Below are positions 1 through 12,166 of a stretch of DNA of 64,000 nucleotides, one piece after another. Below the pieces are notes generated by a model, which had not been told where the DNA came from, did not search any database, and was given only the letters and a program-made list of their open reading frames with translations. The stretch lies in assembly GCF_002994745.2 (NCBI RefSeq), contig NC_037090.1, forward strand, positions 20,572,001-20,636,000, read 5' to 3'. Within the stretch, counting starts at the first letter, position 1. Each line of letters starts with the position of its first letter. A program made the translations under genes and the position numbers. This DNA comes from Rosa chinensis (lineage: Eukaryota > Streptophyta > Magnoliopsida > Rosales > Rosaceae).

Positions 1-182
1 CTTCAAACTCTAATCCATTCTAGATCGCATAGATGCATGGTCACCGATGGGAAGCAGGGAAGGAGAAGTCAAAACACATATAGCTAAGCTAAGCCTAAAT
101 AGAGGAGGATACAAGCACTCAAAGGCCTTTGTAAAGAATGCATGTGATTCCTTGGCTAAGTTGCCAAATATGCAGCAAGTGA

Positions 183-700
183 CAACTAGATGCCGCAGTT
201 AGACACACTAGACGCAGTTGCTATGGTTAGCATACTGAGCTCACTACTGTCTAGTTCCATATATATATATGCAATAAAGATAGTACTACTATAGTAGAAG
301 ATAGACAAGATTAAGTACTATCAAGTCATTGACCTTCTAAAAGAGGGAATGTAAATTAACAAGAAAAATATACACGGGGTTAAGTTTTTGGATTTATATA
401 AGATGTTTTCTAATATCATCTAAACATTCCATCAGGGAATCAATAGAATTAGAATAGTATCTTGTGAAAGAAAACTTTACTTACTACAAAGAATACTCAA
501 AATGGACTGCATATCACCTAAAACGTAGAAAACTTGAGAGCTAGGGAAGCAATAAGTTCTCTTACAGAAGTGCAACAGAGATCAGCAAATGTCTGAACTC
601 TGAAATTTCCAACTCTCGACACTCTCTGTTTTGATCTCTCTCAGCCCATGATCTCTAACAGCAGATGTCCGGAGTTTCTTTGCATCAGGTTTCATATAGT
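183..700 (-). repeat. Diverged copy of the cyclophilin 3' end and downstream flank
   Basis: This stretch can be aligned by eye, with gaps, to about 5785-6430, the final exon and 3' flank of the cyclophilin gene on the same strand. Shared landmarks in order are a GCAGTTAG...ACGCAGTTGCTATGGTT block (183-220 against 5786-5823), a GGATTTATATAA block, GTATCTTG, ACTGCAT, AGAGATCAGCAAA, and CAGATGTCCG just inside the coding end of each gene. The copy at 5785-6430 carries about 150 extra bases after AGAGATCAGCAAA. The relationship is seen directly; a segmental duplication is the inference. The first 180 bases of the window hold nothing recognised. Confidence 0.6.
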
Positions 701-1259
701 TATGGAACTGAAGCAGAGGTTTTGAACGTCCTAAAAATTCGTCTAGCCTTTTCCTTTTCCCAACATTTGAGGAATAGACATCATTTAAAGTCAAGCCCTC
801 GTTTTTCTTTATGAATTCCCAATACTCTTTGAGTCGGCATTCAAATGTGTCATGGTTTTTGAAGTCTAGTTTCTCTCCATCTGGTCCATACTCCGAGTTT
901 GCTTCTGCAAGCCTAACAACTTCTAAACAGTCATTGCAAAGGCCCGACTTATCCTTCCCTCTTAGCAGTGAAAACTCAGCAGCACTAGTAGTAGTACTTG
1001 CTGTGTAGCAAGGGTCACATAATGCGTACGGACAACAAACGCATGAGAAACTAATTGCTGCTGGGGTGGTTGATCCATTGTTACGGCACACATAACAGGA
1101 ATGCTTGCTACAAGTCCAGAGCTTCTTGCTTTTGAGGAAGGAATTCTTCCTTCCCACACATTTAGGATGATAAACTTTGGAGCAGCCTTCATGGTCGCAA
1201 AGCATTAGAACACCACCATCTTTGCAGACGAAGCACCAATCCTCTGAGTAGTCATCCAT
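582..1259 (-). CDS. Truncated PHD-finger protein, NERD / CCCH-type zinc finger 44-like N-terminus
   Basis: A single open exon of 225 residues. Residues 7-55 form a PHD finger (WCFVCKDGG near the start, then a C-x4-C, YHPKC and WTCSKHSC series). A second cysteine-rich block fills residues 55-110 (CYVC, CVCCPYALC, CNDC). Residues 130-162 carry the DFKNHDTFE...EYWEFIKKNEGLTL signature that joins the PHD and SWIB domains in the plant NERD / ZFN19 / ZFN44 family. Those proteins are far longer, with SWIB, Plus-3, GYF and CCCH domains, and act in chromatin and RNA-directed silencing. None of those later domains is present here. The C-terminal 35 or so residues are not typical of the family; residues around DAKKLRTSAV resemble the cyclophilin C-terminus [11 protein letters not shown], and the 3' flank is also duplicated from that gene. 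It could be a truncated chimeric gene or a pseudogene. The ATG at 1259 matches the usual MDD..EDWCFVC start. Confidence 0.6.
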   Translation of the reverse strand: MDDYSEDWCFVCKDGGVLMLCDHEGCSKVYHPKCVGRKNSFLKSKKLWTCSKHSCYVCRNNGSTTPAAISFSCVCCPYALCDPCYTASTTTSAAEFSLLRGKDKSGLCNDCLEVVRLAEANSEYGPDGEKLDFKNHDTFECRLKEYWEFIKKNEGLTLNDVYSSNVGKRKRLDEFLGRSKPLLQFHNYMKPDAKKLRTSAVRDHGLREIKTESVESWKFQSSDIC

Positions 1260-1610
1260 GTTGATTCGATCTGTTTCTTTGCACCCGATAATGAATACTA
1301 ATAGTTGACTTGAACAATTTTTGTGTCATTGCTGCGCCTAGTTTATAGAGGCATGATTTGGACTTTCCAAGGGAAAAGAGGAGTCCTATTCCAATACCGA
1401 TATGGTAACTGCTCAAGCAGGAAAACCAGAGTTTGCTCATTGTCACACTATAAAAAGAGAAGCGAAATCCACACTCCTTATTTCATTCTTTGGTAATTTT
1501 GTCTTTTTATGAGAATTTTGACCAAAGAAGGAAAGAGGGAGATCGTTGTGTTTTACTACTTAAGCAAAGTTAGAAAATAGATGAACTGAAAACAGAAACA
1601 ACATAGTAGA

Positions 1611-2046
1611 TGTTAGGGTGGTTCAGCCAAAACTTTAGCCTACGTCCACTTCGTGATCTCTCTTGAGAGATTCACTAGCACTATGAAGAATTTAGGTGTT
1701 TACAAGTACTTATTGCAGAACCCTCAAACCCCTTAGACTAGTTCTTATCTCTCTATCACTTTGACTCTCAATTTTTTGCACTCTCTGTCTTCTATTCTCA
1801 GAAAACCCCCTGCAGCTCCTATTTATAGCAAATAGAGCTGTTGATACAACATGGGATTAGGATTCCTACTCCTAATAGACTAAGCTTTTCAAAGCCTATA
1901 ATACAAATCCTAATAGAACTTGAAAGATTAACTTTCCTCCTAGAACTTATAGAAAAGCTGCGCGCATACCTCTTTCCTTTCTAGACTTGGATTTGAATTC
2001 TACATCCTAATTTTCCAAATTGTATCAACGAGCCAAAAACACAACA
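1611..2046 (-). repeat. LTR of truncated Copia fragment
   Basis: Read on the minus strand it starts TGTTGT at 2046 and ends CTAACA at 1611, the TG...CA pattern of an LTR. It is preceded by a purine-rich tract (2047-2058, AAGGTGGAGATT on the minus strand). A TATA-like CTATAAATAG lies near 1815-1827 and would drive minus-strand transcription. It is placed correctly relative to the RNase H domain upstream, as expected of a 3' LTR. Confidence 0.75.
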
Positions 2047-2189
2047 ATCTCCACCTTGGTGAGTTGATACCAAAACGATTGTTGCAACCTTCAAGATGTC
2101 TTGAACTTCTTGAAGTAATCCCAAACAAACCTTCACCTTGGCAAGACTCTTCTTGCCTTAACGCACCTCAAGTGAGGAGGTGCTCCACC

Positions 2190-3345
2190 ACAACTCAGCA
2201 TGTTGTGATACTGAGCAAATTCAAGCAATGCTTGAACTTCTCTACAGCAATGGGCTTGGTAAGACAATCTGCAGCATTGTCATTTGTGTGAACCTTCTCC
2301 ACAAAGATATTTCCAGATTCTACGTACCCAATCTCTGATCCTGTGATAGCGAACATCAATGTGTTTCATCCTTGCATGAAACACTTGATTCTTTGCCAAA
2401 TGAATGGCACTTTGACTGTCACACTTCACTACCACGCATTCTTGGTGAATTCCAAATTCACTTGCTAGCCCATTCAACCAAATAGCTTCCTTTGAAGCTT
2501 CTGTTAATGCCATATATTCTGTCTCAGTAGTAGATAGAGCTGTGACTGCTTGAAGAGTTGATTTCTAGATCACAGGTCCTCCTCCACAAGTAAAAACATA
2601 ACCTGTTGTCGACCTCCTTTTATCTAAGTCTCCTGCATAATCTGAGTCAACAAAACCAGCCATGCATGCTACTTCTTGTTTTCTCTCAAACATGATTCCA
2701 AGCTGCCTAGTCCTTTTTAAATACCTCAAAATCCACTTCATTGCTTCCCAGTGGAGCTTACCCGGATTTGACATGTACTTAGAGACAACGCTCAATGCTT
2801 GAGCTAAATCTGGTCTTGTGCAAATCATCGCATACATGAGACACCCTACTGCGCTTGCATATGGGACATCCTTCATCGCATTAATCTCTTTTTGACTTGG
2901 TGGCCTTTGCTTTGCACTTAACTGGTGTGCAGCTAATGGGATAGAAACAACCTTAGCTCCATCCATCTTGAAGCGTTCAAGTACCCTCAGAATGTACTTT
3001 TCTTGTGACAGCCAAATTTTACCAGTTTTTCTATCCCACCTTATTTCAATTCCAAGGATCTTTTGTGCAGCTCCTAGATCCTTCATGTCGAATTCAGCTC
3101 CCAATTTCTTCTTAAGCTCTTGAATTTTCGACATATCCTTGCATGCAATTAGCATGTCATCTACATACAAAAGTAGTAGAATAATTTCTCCATCTTCAAA
3201 TACATGGTAGTAAACGCAGCAGTCATATAGACACCTTGTGTAGCCTATTTTCAGCATGTATGTGTCGAAATGCTTATACCACTGCCTTGGTGATTGCTCA
3301 AGTCCATATAGGGACTTCTTTAACCGACAAACCAGATGATTTTCT
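2190..3345 (-). pseudogene. Copia pol fragment: reverse transcriptase C-half and RNase H, broken
   Basis: The reverse transcriptase catalytic box LLLYVDDML is visible in the open frame 2565-3257. It is followed by the Copia connection (YASAVGCLMYAM, TRPDLAQALSVVSKYMSNPG) and RNase H motifs (GFVDSDYAGD, then after the break TEASKEAIWL, KHIDVRYH). Upstream of the first Met of that frame, sequence to about 3345 still reads as RT (KKSLYGLEQSPRQWYKHF). Two lesions are visible. An in-frame TAG at 2562-2564 stands where a Trp is expected, and a frameshift near 2315 moves the conserved RNase H tail into another frame. It cannot encode a working polyprotein. Confidence 0.85.
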
Positions 3346-3350
3346 TCCCA

Positions 3351-5784
3351 AGAAAAAAGATAAAGAAAACGTTTTTGTTGAAAAGGCTTTTTGGGTAATA
3401 AATTAGAGTACGAGACCCAACTTTCATTTCGATCGCAACTTCAGTCCAGAGAGGCTAAAAAGATTGCCTCTCCTCCTTCCCTAAGGTAAAGATCACGTAC
3501 CTACAATCTTGTCATCCTCATCAAGTAAACCATGATGCTTTTATCTCAATCAAATAACACACTTGTATTGATAGCTCACATCGAACCACTTTTGCAGATC
3601 ATAGCTTTTATGAAGTTGAGATTTTGAGATCTTGTAAATTCATTTCAAAGGAGTCGATGGCAATTATTGAAAAAAATCAGTAAGCCATCTTGGGGTACTA
3701 GTTGTTTCCTAGTGGTTGCTATAAGGAAGCCGCAGCACAGAGTAACTGTAAGTTCTGGCTTTATGCAACTTGTGAAGCACCTAACCATTTTTGAACAAAA
3801 TAGCAAGAGACTCCCCACCCTTGCATCTCTTAAATTGAAAGGAAAAGATAGAAAAAGACCACAGGGGGATGAGAGAAGAAGACATATGAATTATTTAGAA
3901 CTGAATATCTCAAGTGAGATTCTCTCTTTCTCTGAGTGTTTATTTGCTCACTTACTTTCACCATATACCTCTCAACCACCACCCCCAAATAGGGAACTGG
4001 ACTTGTCCCCAGCCTCTGATATGGAGCACTAGTCCTATTACAACATACAGATTTAGGACATGTCTTACACTGGGATTTAAGGGAGGGACCAGATGAATCA
4101 GGGCCGTCCATGGAGGACAAATCTGTGCAACAGATATTCGATTTTCCATGGCATTTTATACAGTGTCCAGTTTTGGTGTATTTCTGCATGCAGCAAAGGA
4201 GTCGCTTTCATCTGTTATTTGTGTTGGCATTGCAAGATTTCTGTACAAAACAAAGGACTCAGACATAAAAGCAAGATATGTCTGAGATATGTCTTGCTTA
4301 AACCACAACTACCGTATATTGAAATTCAGAGCACCAATAATCCAACATGCACTTGCGCCAACATGAATAGACGGCTGAATAACATCAAGTACACTTTTTG
4401 GTTTAAGAAAATGTTGACTACAAACATCAAATGCTAAAATCACCTAATAGATGTTCGGCCAAAATTGACTATTAGTGCAAAGCAGAATTTTACATCCTCC
4501 ATTTGAAGAAATCATATTAATGGTGAATGAGATGTTTAACTAACGAGTAACGACCAAGTGGAAAAAGAAGGGGCTCAACCTATTTTTAGGGCGGAGTGAC
4601 CCCAAATAATAATGGTGACCTTTGTTGAAAACCAGCCCTTTGTTTTTGGGGTACCTTAGGCTTCATTCTTTGCCCAACATTGCTCTCAATTTGGTCCTCT
4701 TATCAATTACGGCACTCACTGTAATCAGATATTTGGTAAGAGTGGTTTTTCCCCAGTACCCCTGACCTTGGATATGGAGTGAAAGAAGCAACACTCACAA
4801 CACTATTATCATATACAGCACATTCCTACTGCAATTTCAAAGCTCCATCCACCACGCAGGAACGGATGCTGCCCTCTGGAAACCAGAGAACAAGCACTCA
4901 TTCACCTGACTGAACCCCTTCTAGGCAGGTAATAAACTTATTCATTCACCAAAACAAACACAACAGATATTAGGCAGATTTGGATGTTTACATGCCACAT
5001 GTAACGATGAAGCATGATAGTTCATTTCATTTCCAGTCACAACCAGAAGCCAAATTGGCTTTTGGCTGCAGAATCCTCAAACCACAAACGAAATCAAGAT
5101 TATCAAAATAAATGGGCACCATCCACCATATAAATTGTATGTCACCCTTGCATTAAAGTTGACCAAGCCAAAAGTATATTAAACATCATACAATAAACAA
5201 GTATCTCCCATAATATGAAAAGCTATAGCAACATAACCTAATACTGGTCTCATAAATTTTCCAGGACAAAACGTCAAAAAGAAACTAGGTCGAAGTTCTG
5301 AACAATTCATCTTCCTCTGAAGTCAGTTCCTCTACTCCCATACTCGCACTGCATTATCAAAAGAGAAGAGCATGAGGAATGTATTACAGATAAGAGATAA
5401 ATATACAATTAGTTAAAGAAGAGCATATCCCATAACACGCTATTTCATCAAGTGAGTCTCGTATCGAGATTGAAATTGTTGTGATCGTCATTAAATAATG
5501 AACAAACAGAAATTAGTAATTCGCTTTTCTTGAGAGAAGATTGACAAAAACAACCACTTTTGTACAGGCATACAACCAAACTCGAACACAGCCAACTTAA
5601 TTTCTCAAGAACTAGTTTAGAGTAGCATCACTTTTCTTAAAAATAGCACGCCCATACCACTTGTACAGGCATACAGCCACCATGTGGATTACAAATTAGA
5701 GAGTATGGATTTCAATCCTCTATAAAAACTGGTCCTCGTCAATAATTTATAACTTGAGGGTATACGAATGTGGAGAACTATATG
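3351..5784. other. Intergenic stretch, no supported gene
   Basis: About 2.4 kb of moderately AT-rich DNA. Short open frames occur on both strands (for example 3667-4032 and 3830-4189) but overlap one another, are low in complexity and resemble no family known to me. A short minus-strand AVRVWE-stop with a possible upstream AG acceptor lies near 5325-5345. It resembles the last residues of a WD40 protein, but no further exon fits in the space below the cyclophilin gene. Confidence 0.6.
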
Positions 5785-6386
5785 CAGCAGTTAGGCATGA
5801 CACTACACGCAGTTGCTATGGTTTATCACGGGATAAAAGACCATGTTCCCTTCATATTCAACTTGCTTTTCATAATTATGAACAATGGGTAAGCATGTCG
5901 TCAAAGCGGTCGAAGATAAAGAGTAAAATTCTAGCGATATAGAATTCTCTAGGTCATTGACGGACACTAGATAAAAAGAAGGAACGCAATCTCAGTTTGG
6001 CATCAGCAGACTTCGATTAACCGGAAAGTCCCAATATTGAGTTAAGTTTCGGATTTATATAAAATATTCTGAAATATTATTTAAACAGATGGTATCTTGC
6101 AAGTGAAACAGAAAATTAGCTAATACAGAAAATGCTCACAATAGACTGCATCATCTAAAAGCTGGTTTTTAAACAGTACAATAGAGATCAGCAAAATATG
6201 TCTAGTGTCAAGAGGAGGAAGGTCCACACCAGTAACACCTTCTCCATTTTCACCCTTAGTGTTCTTGTAAGCAACTGAAATGAAGACATTCATGTTCATT
6301 TGTCGGTTTATGATACAATCAATTAACTTGTTGCAATGATCACAACTGGTGAGAGACTGTAATCTCTATCAGCAGCTTTGCAATGT

Positions 6387-8460
6387 CTAATCCTTGACAG
6401 ATGTCCGCAGTATCTTCACATCATGGACGGGCCTGTATTTTGAACAAGAGGCAGGTAAATAGAGGTGAGAAATAATGTAACTAAAGCCTCCTAAAAAAGT
6501 GTGCTAAAAGAGAAACAATTGAAACAAAAAACAGACCATTAACCACAATAACAAAACTCACAGATATAGGCATGTAAAGTATGCATGGTGGAAGCCTACA
6601 AATGGTAAACTAAGGCCTCTAAAGTCGCATACCGAGTTTTTCAAGTTAAGGTCAGATTTACCAATTGACATGAATTTCCTTTTCCCCACTTAAAACAGTA
6701 CTCATACAACAAAAGAATCTCTCTGTAAAATTTATATGACAGATCATGACATAGTTCTGTAAATTATAGCTCATTATCTCACCTATTTTTAACCCTAAGT
6801 TTCTGTAAATTTACATCCTTGATCTACCTATGTCTTCTGATGCATTTTAGTTATTTTCAGAGTTGTAAATCAAGATATATATGTTCAGAAAAATCTAAAC
6901 ATGGACTGTTGTGCGATGCTAACACATGATGTATAAAACATCTGTCTTCACGAGAATTTGATCCTCTAAGAGGACCACCAGTGTTAACAAGCTGCACTCT
7001 AATTTTCAAATTGGTCCAAGTGTCACGAACAGAAAGAGCAATTCAGGGATCCAGCGGTCAAAACCATGAGAAATACCCAAAATCTTGGGAGGATAGTAAC
7101 CATAACCAAGCAATCACAAGTAATATAGCCAATATACACCCATTCATCTGAATCAAATATGAAGGATGTAATGAAAGGAAGGCATACCTATCACTATTAT
7201 CAGTTTGGACACTACCCAGTCTTTTGATGATTTCCATTCCACTGCACACTCTTCCAAATATTGTGTGTTTTCCTGAATAGAAACAGAAGCATCAGGTGAA
7301 GTGTTCTTAGTGCAGATCAATTTTACAGGAAAAAAAATTACTAATGAAATTCCCTTCATGAAGTTTTGAATGTGAATAACTCAAGTTAAGAGAAACTGAT
7401 AGTTGCAAATAAGAAGATCCAGGTAAACAGTCTGAAGCCTAAGTTAAGTTGCTCATCTCAAGACAAAAACAACCCAATATCCATAGCCCTCTCCAGAATG
7501 ACTGTGCAAGTCAAATTGTAAGCTGCTGATAGCAATATCAGCAGAGAAACTATTACGGCAAGTACTGTTTTTGATTTTCAATAGTCTAAATACCGATGCC
7601 TCATGCAAATAATTTATAAAAACAAAATTGAGGCAAAGCCATTACACCCGAAAATGAGTAATCACAATGTATCCAAGTTACACAATAAAGCACAAATGTC
7701 TATTACTAAGCATCGGTTCAATGCAGAATAAGTAGACGAAAGGGCAGCATACTCCCAACTAACAAAACAAAGTCTAAACATTACTCTGGCAACACCAAAC
7801 TCACCATCCAGCGGAGCACACGGTGCGAGCGTGATAAAGAACTGGCTTCCATTTGAATCTGGACCAGCATTTGCCATGGACAAGATTCCAGCTCCAGTAT
7901 GCTTCAACTCTGGTCTTATCTCATCTTCAAATTTTGAACTGAACAACATCATACACAACAATATCTTCAGTCTTTACTCTAAATCATAATAAAATCGGCT
8001 CTTCAAAAAAAAATAAAAAAATAAAAAAATCATTACCCATAAATGGATTCTCCACCCCTTCCAGTCCCAGTAGGATCACCACCTTGCACTATGAAATCCT
8101 AAACCCAATTCCAATTCCAACGAATCAGCAAAACCCCCCAACCCAATTTTTCACTTTTTCAACAACCAAAAATTAAACTCGGTAAAAAAAAAAAAAACCT
8201 TGATGATTCTGTGGAACTTGACATTGTTGTAGTAGCCTCTGCGAGAGAGCTCGATGAAGTTCCTGCAAGTCCTGGGTGCGTGCTTGTAGTAAAGCTGCGA
8301 TTTTTTTACCACAAACAGGTCGGAAGTAAAGACACGAACTTTAGGGTTTTCGCGGTAATAAATTACTGAGTTACTGAAGAAGTTTTACCTCAACCGTGAA
8401 AGCCCCCATGGAGGTCTCTAGGGTCACCTCCGGTGCTCCTCCTTCTGCACTCGCCCACAT
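6387..8460 (-). CDS. CYP18-2: Cyclophilin-type peptidyl-prolyl isomerase, CYP18-2 / PPIL1-like
   Basis: Six minus-strand exons: 8389-8460, 8199-8294, 8037-8098, 7805-7938, 7188-7272 and 6387-6432. All introns are GT-AG, frame is kept, and the total is 495 nt for 164 aa plus TAG, the usual length for Arabidopsis CYP18-2 and animal PPIL1. It catalyses cis-trans isomerisation of peptidyl-proline bonds. PPIL1 orthologues are spliceosome-associated, so a nuclear splicing role is likely. Family blocks seen include [16 protein letters not shown] (catalytic Arg in FHRI), [30 protein letters not shown] and HTIFGRV. The active-site Trp of CYPA-type cyclophilins is absent, as in other PPIL1 members. The C-terminus reads [13 protein letters not shown]. 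The gene diverges from ELM1 with 177 bp between start codons. Its 3' end appears duplicated at 183-700. Confidence 0.95.
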
Positions 8461-8637
8461 CTTTCACAAAAAACCCAGCACTCTCTCTAGCTAGAAGAAC
8501 CTGAAAGGGTTTTAAACAAAACCCTTTTCCAAATACGACACGCCGTTCTGTCACACGACTTGTCGTTTTGTTCAACCCTGTGGTTTAAGGAAGCGCAGAG
8601 AGAGTAGAAAAGTGGAGGCTGTTTGGGGAATCTGGGC
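8461..8637. promoter_or_regulatory. Compact shared promoter between divergent cyclophilin and ELM1 genes
   Basis: Only 177 bp separate the two start codons. Both 5' UTRs and promoters must overlap here or extend into the neighbouring gene. There is no clear TATA box on either strand, which suits TATA-less, broadly expressed genes. Two short palindromic ACGACACG / ACACGACTTGTCG-like stretches occur near 8535-8567, but no factor site can be named with confidence. Confidence 0.6.
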
Positions 8638-11600
8638 ATGGCGGAGATGGTACAAGGTGGGACCCAGGGAGCTATCAGACGGGCCATTGTGATCGGAAAT
8701 GGGTTTGCCGGAGCAGAGAATCAGAGCATTGGCCTGGTTCGTGCTCTGGGTCTATCTGATCGTCATTCTATTTATGTGAGTATCATACATGTTTCGGATT
8801 CTTTGTAATTTGAATTGGGTTTCTGGTTTTCTTGGTTGGGTTGCAAACCCCATTTTGATTGGTTTAAAGCGAGTTACTAGACCAAGAGGAGGAATTAACA
8901 GATGGCTTCCATGGCTTCCACTTTCTCTGCATAAGAAAGTAGACTATGTCATCTCAGGGATGCCCTTTTATGCAGAAAAGATAGGTACTTTGTGTATTCA
9001 AGTTTGATTCTTAATTCTTGTTGGGGGTCCCACATGGATTTTGTATACCCCACATGTACTGATGGCTGTATTTTTTTTTTTTTCTTGCTGAATAATGGTG
9101 CTAGCTTAGGCCTCTCATCTGGTGTTGTGGAAGCTGATGCAAAGCAGATTGCAAATATGGCTCGTAACACATTTGACAAGTATGTATGCGCTGTGGTTTG
9201 CTACTTTTTTTTTTTTTTTCTGTTCTTCAATCTCAATTTAGAATTTTGTTGAGTTTGTCTATCGGATAGGGAGATGGAAGCTCATATACATATAAGACGT
9301 TACTTCAGTTTAATGGACAGGAGCTTTAGTGTTATTTTGAGTCTTGTGTAATAAGGACCTCAGTACTTAGAAAGACATTTACTTTCTCTCCAGAGACGGC
9401 CCGTTGCTGGTAGTTGCATCTGGTCGGGATACCATTCCTGTTGCAAGCGCCATAAAACGTTTAGCTCCAGAAAATGTTTTTCTTGTCCAGGTTAAAGTTC
9501 ATTTCCTCCTAAGAAGAGGTGCTTATGATTATTGACTGGGAATTGCTTTATACAGATAAACAAAACTGAGGCCCTATATCAGTTTTAATACAATTGTTTT
9601 GATCTGTCCTACTTGGTTTACAATGAACTTTGGTGATAAACTTGTATATTGATTGATTAAGAAGACCAGACATCCTTCTATCTTGACTGTTGTCTAAATA
9701 TATAACTCACTGTGTTTGTCACGGTAATGTAAAGATTTAGTCTTCTATTTGTGATTGTTATATTGTTCTAGAGGCGTAGGTAATTTTGTCAAAAATATAG
9801 TTTCTGTAGGTAAAATGGTACATGAGGATGTTGCTGCATGAATCAACTGGCTAGGAGAATGATGTTGTATGGTCATTTTGTTCAACCAAAAACTGATCGT
9901 TAATATCAATGTTACATTGTCCTTTTATTCAAGTATCTTTTGTTAACTTTGTAACTTGGTCGTAATGTATTGATGCATGGAAACACTAGATATCCGATTC
10001 TATCAGTTTCTCCCTGAAAATTTGTTTCAGATACAACATCCAAGGTCACATCTGCATAGGTTTGATTTGGTGATAGCTCCTCGTCATGATTATTACCCGT
10101 TGACTCCTCATGCACAGAAACAAATTCCTTGGTTTCTCCGGAGGTGGATTACCCCTCGTGAACCACCTGGCAAAAATGTGGTAAATATCTTGGTTGACTA
10201 ATATTTGTAGTATTGTACAAATACATTACTAGAATAATTTTGTTGACAGGTTCTCTGTTATGATTCAGGTTCTCACCATTGGAGCTCTTCATCAGGCTGA
10301 TCCTGCTGCACTTACGCGTGCCGCTTCTGCCTGGCATGCTGAACTGGCACCTCTCCCGAAGCCCTTGCTTGTAGTCAATATAGGAGGCCCTTCTGGTAAA
10401 CTTTTGCACCAAAACCTCTGTTATGATTTCCATTTTGTCCTCTTATTAGGATATAGTTCTGTTCGATTTCTATGTTTATAATTCTCTTTGATATTTATGG
10501 AATTCATTACGAAACATCAAAAGTATCCTGACTTTGCTGGAGTACTGTCATTTTTTTATACTTGCAACCTGATTTTGTTAAGTCAGTATTCACTAGGTCA
10601 GACTCTTAATATATTGTCTTAAAATACTTGATTTCTTCATTTGCTGAAATTACATTTTGAACCCCACTGGCACTTTTACATTGTTCAAGCTGTTCCTCCC
10701 TGTTTTCTTTCTATTATGAAAGGTGATCAAAAGTCTTGTATATGTATTTGTTTCATAGGAAACTGTTCATATGGTGTGGATCTTGCGAAACAGTTGGCAG
10801 CTATGCTACAGAATGTTCTGTGGAGCTGTGGAAGTGTGAGAATTTCTTTCTCTAGAAGAACTCCTGAGAAGGTATAAATTCTCTTGATAGATCCTTAGAG
10901 ATTTTGTCTGCGGGAACTTACTTCCTCTGGTTCATTTTTCCGATAGGTGTCCAGACTTCTTATAAGAGAATTCAGTAATAATCCAAAAGTCTACATTTGG
11001 GATGGCGAAGGTACTTATTACATTCTTCTTATAAAACATTGAACTAAAATCATTTTACCACCCTAAACTATACACCTAAAATCATTTGTGTCCCCAAACT
11101 TCTAATTTGATCACATATGCCCCTATACTCTCTAATATGATCAACCAAAGCCATTAGTAAACTAATTCATCAATTTCTTCATAAATTGGTGATGATGAGA
11201 GTCCACTTAGGGTCAGTTTTTCACTTTGGACATGTAAATGGTGTGTTTCTTGCATGATTGAAGGCCAAAATCTAGTCCGAGTGGGCAACACTATATGAAG
11301 ACATTGATGGATTACTTAAGGATTTGCTATAATCAATCACATTGGAGGGTACAAGGGATGGCTATACATGCATTTATGTACCTATTTATCTATCTATGTG
11401 TGTACATAAACGGAAAAATTTAATGTTTTCTGTAATACTGCTTAGGTTGCAATCCACATATGGGCCATCTAGCCTTGGCAGATGCTTTTATGATCACTGC
11501 TGATTCAGTCAGCATGTTGAGTGAGGCTTGCAGTACTGGGTATGTTTCAAGTTTGATGATGACGAGGTTTAACTGAATGAAATTTCCTTTCAAAAATCCC

Positions 11601-12166
11601 ATCTTATGAAGTTCTTCTGTTTCGACATTCTCTTACTTTTCACTTCAGCAAACCTGTGTATGTGATTGGCGCTGAACACTGTACATGGAAGTTCACAGAC
11701 TTCCAGAACCGTCTGGAGGAACGGGGAGTAGTTCGACCATTCACTGGTAAAGAGGATGTAAGTAACTGGCCCTAGCTAATTATCATTTAAAGCAATTGTA
11801 TTTTCTACTCAAAGAACCTTTAGCCGGTCCTTAGTATTTAGTTAATAAATGAGAAAGAAGTGATCTGAGCAGCTCGCTTGAATATGAGGGTGGAAAAAGC
11901 TCTCATATTCTCTACATCATGCTGTGGATCTCTATGTACAACTTATAATGTGTAAAGATCATGGTTGGATAAGAACATTGACCGTTTTTAATTTATTTGT
12001 TAACAATGTTTGCTTTCGTTTATTTATTAATGAGATTTTTCCTTTTCTTTTTTTGATTTGGTAGATGTCCAAGTGTTGGACCTATGTTCCACTTAATGAC
12101 ACTGCCGAGGCTGCTAGTCAGGTGATCAAGGCCCTTGCTGAGCGGGGATGGAGTATACTTATATAA
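8638..12166 (+). CDS. ELM1: Mitochondrial fission protein ELM1-like
   Basis: Eleven exons: 8638-8775, 8870-8984, 9110-9179, 9394-9490, 10031-10180, 10269-10395, 10759-10871, 10947-11010, 11446-11539, 11649-11757 and 12065-12166. All junctions are GT-AG and in phase; the total is 1179 nt for 392 aa. The whole protein matches the Mito_fiss_Elm1 (DUF1022) family. Visible blocks include RRAIVIGNGFAGAENQSIGL, QHPRSHLHRFDLVI, PRHDYYPLT, ITPREPPG, CGSVRISFSRRTPEKV, TADSVSMLSEACSTGKPVY and the C-terminal ERGWS. Arabidopsis ELM1 sits on the outer face of mitochondria and is needed to recruit the dynamin-related protein DRP3A for fission. This copy lacks about 20 residues of the Arabidopsis N-terminus and a short internal segment. 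The ATG at 8638 is preferred because no upstream in-frame ATG exists (only a TTG at 8623). Intron 8 (11011-11445) contains repeat-like sequence. Confidence 0.95.

Larger units (their letters stand above)
1611..3345 (-). mobile_element. 5'-truncated Ty1/Copia retrotransposon (RT end, RNase H, 3' LTR)
   Basis: Minus-strand remains of a Tork/Tnt1-type Copia element. Coding matter runs from about 3345 down to 2190, followed by the polypurine tract and LTR. Nothing of gag, integrase or the 5' half of RT is found above 3345, where Copia similarity stops abruptly, so the element is 5'-truncated. No target-site duplication can be identified. Confidence 0.85.

Noticed and set aside
3667..4437. Overlapping open frames on both strands (up to 121 codons)
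   Set aside because: They overlap each other, show no motif, and have no splice or promoter support.
5325..5345. AVRVWE-stop on the minus strand, resembling a WD40 protein end
   Set aside because: Only about six residues match, and there is no room for further exons before the cyclophilin gene on the same strand.
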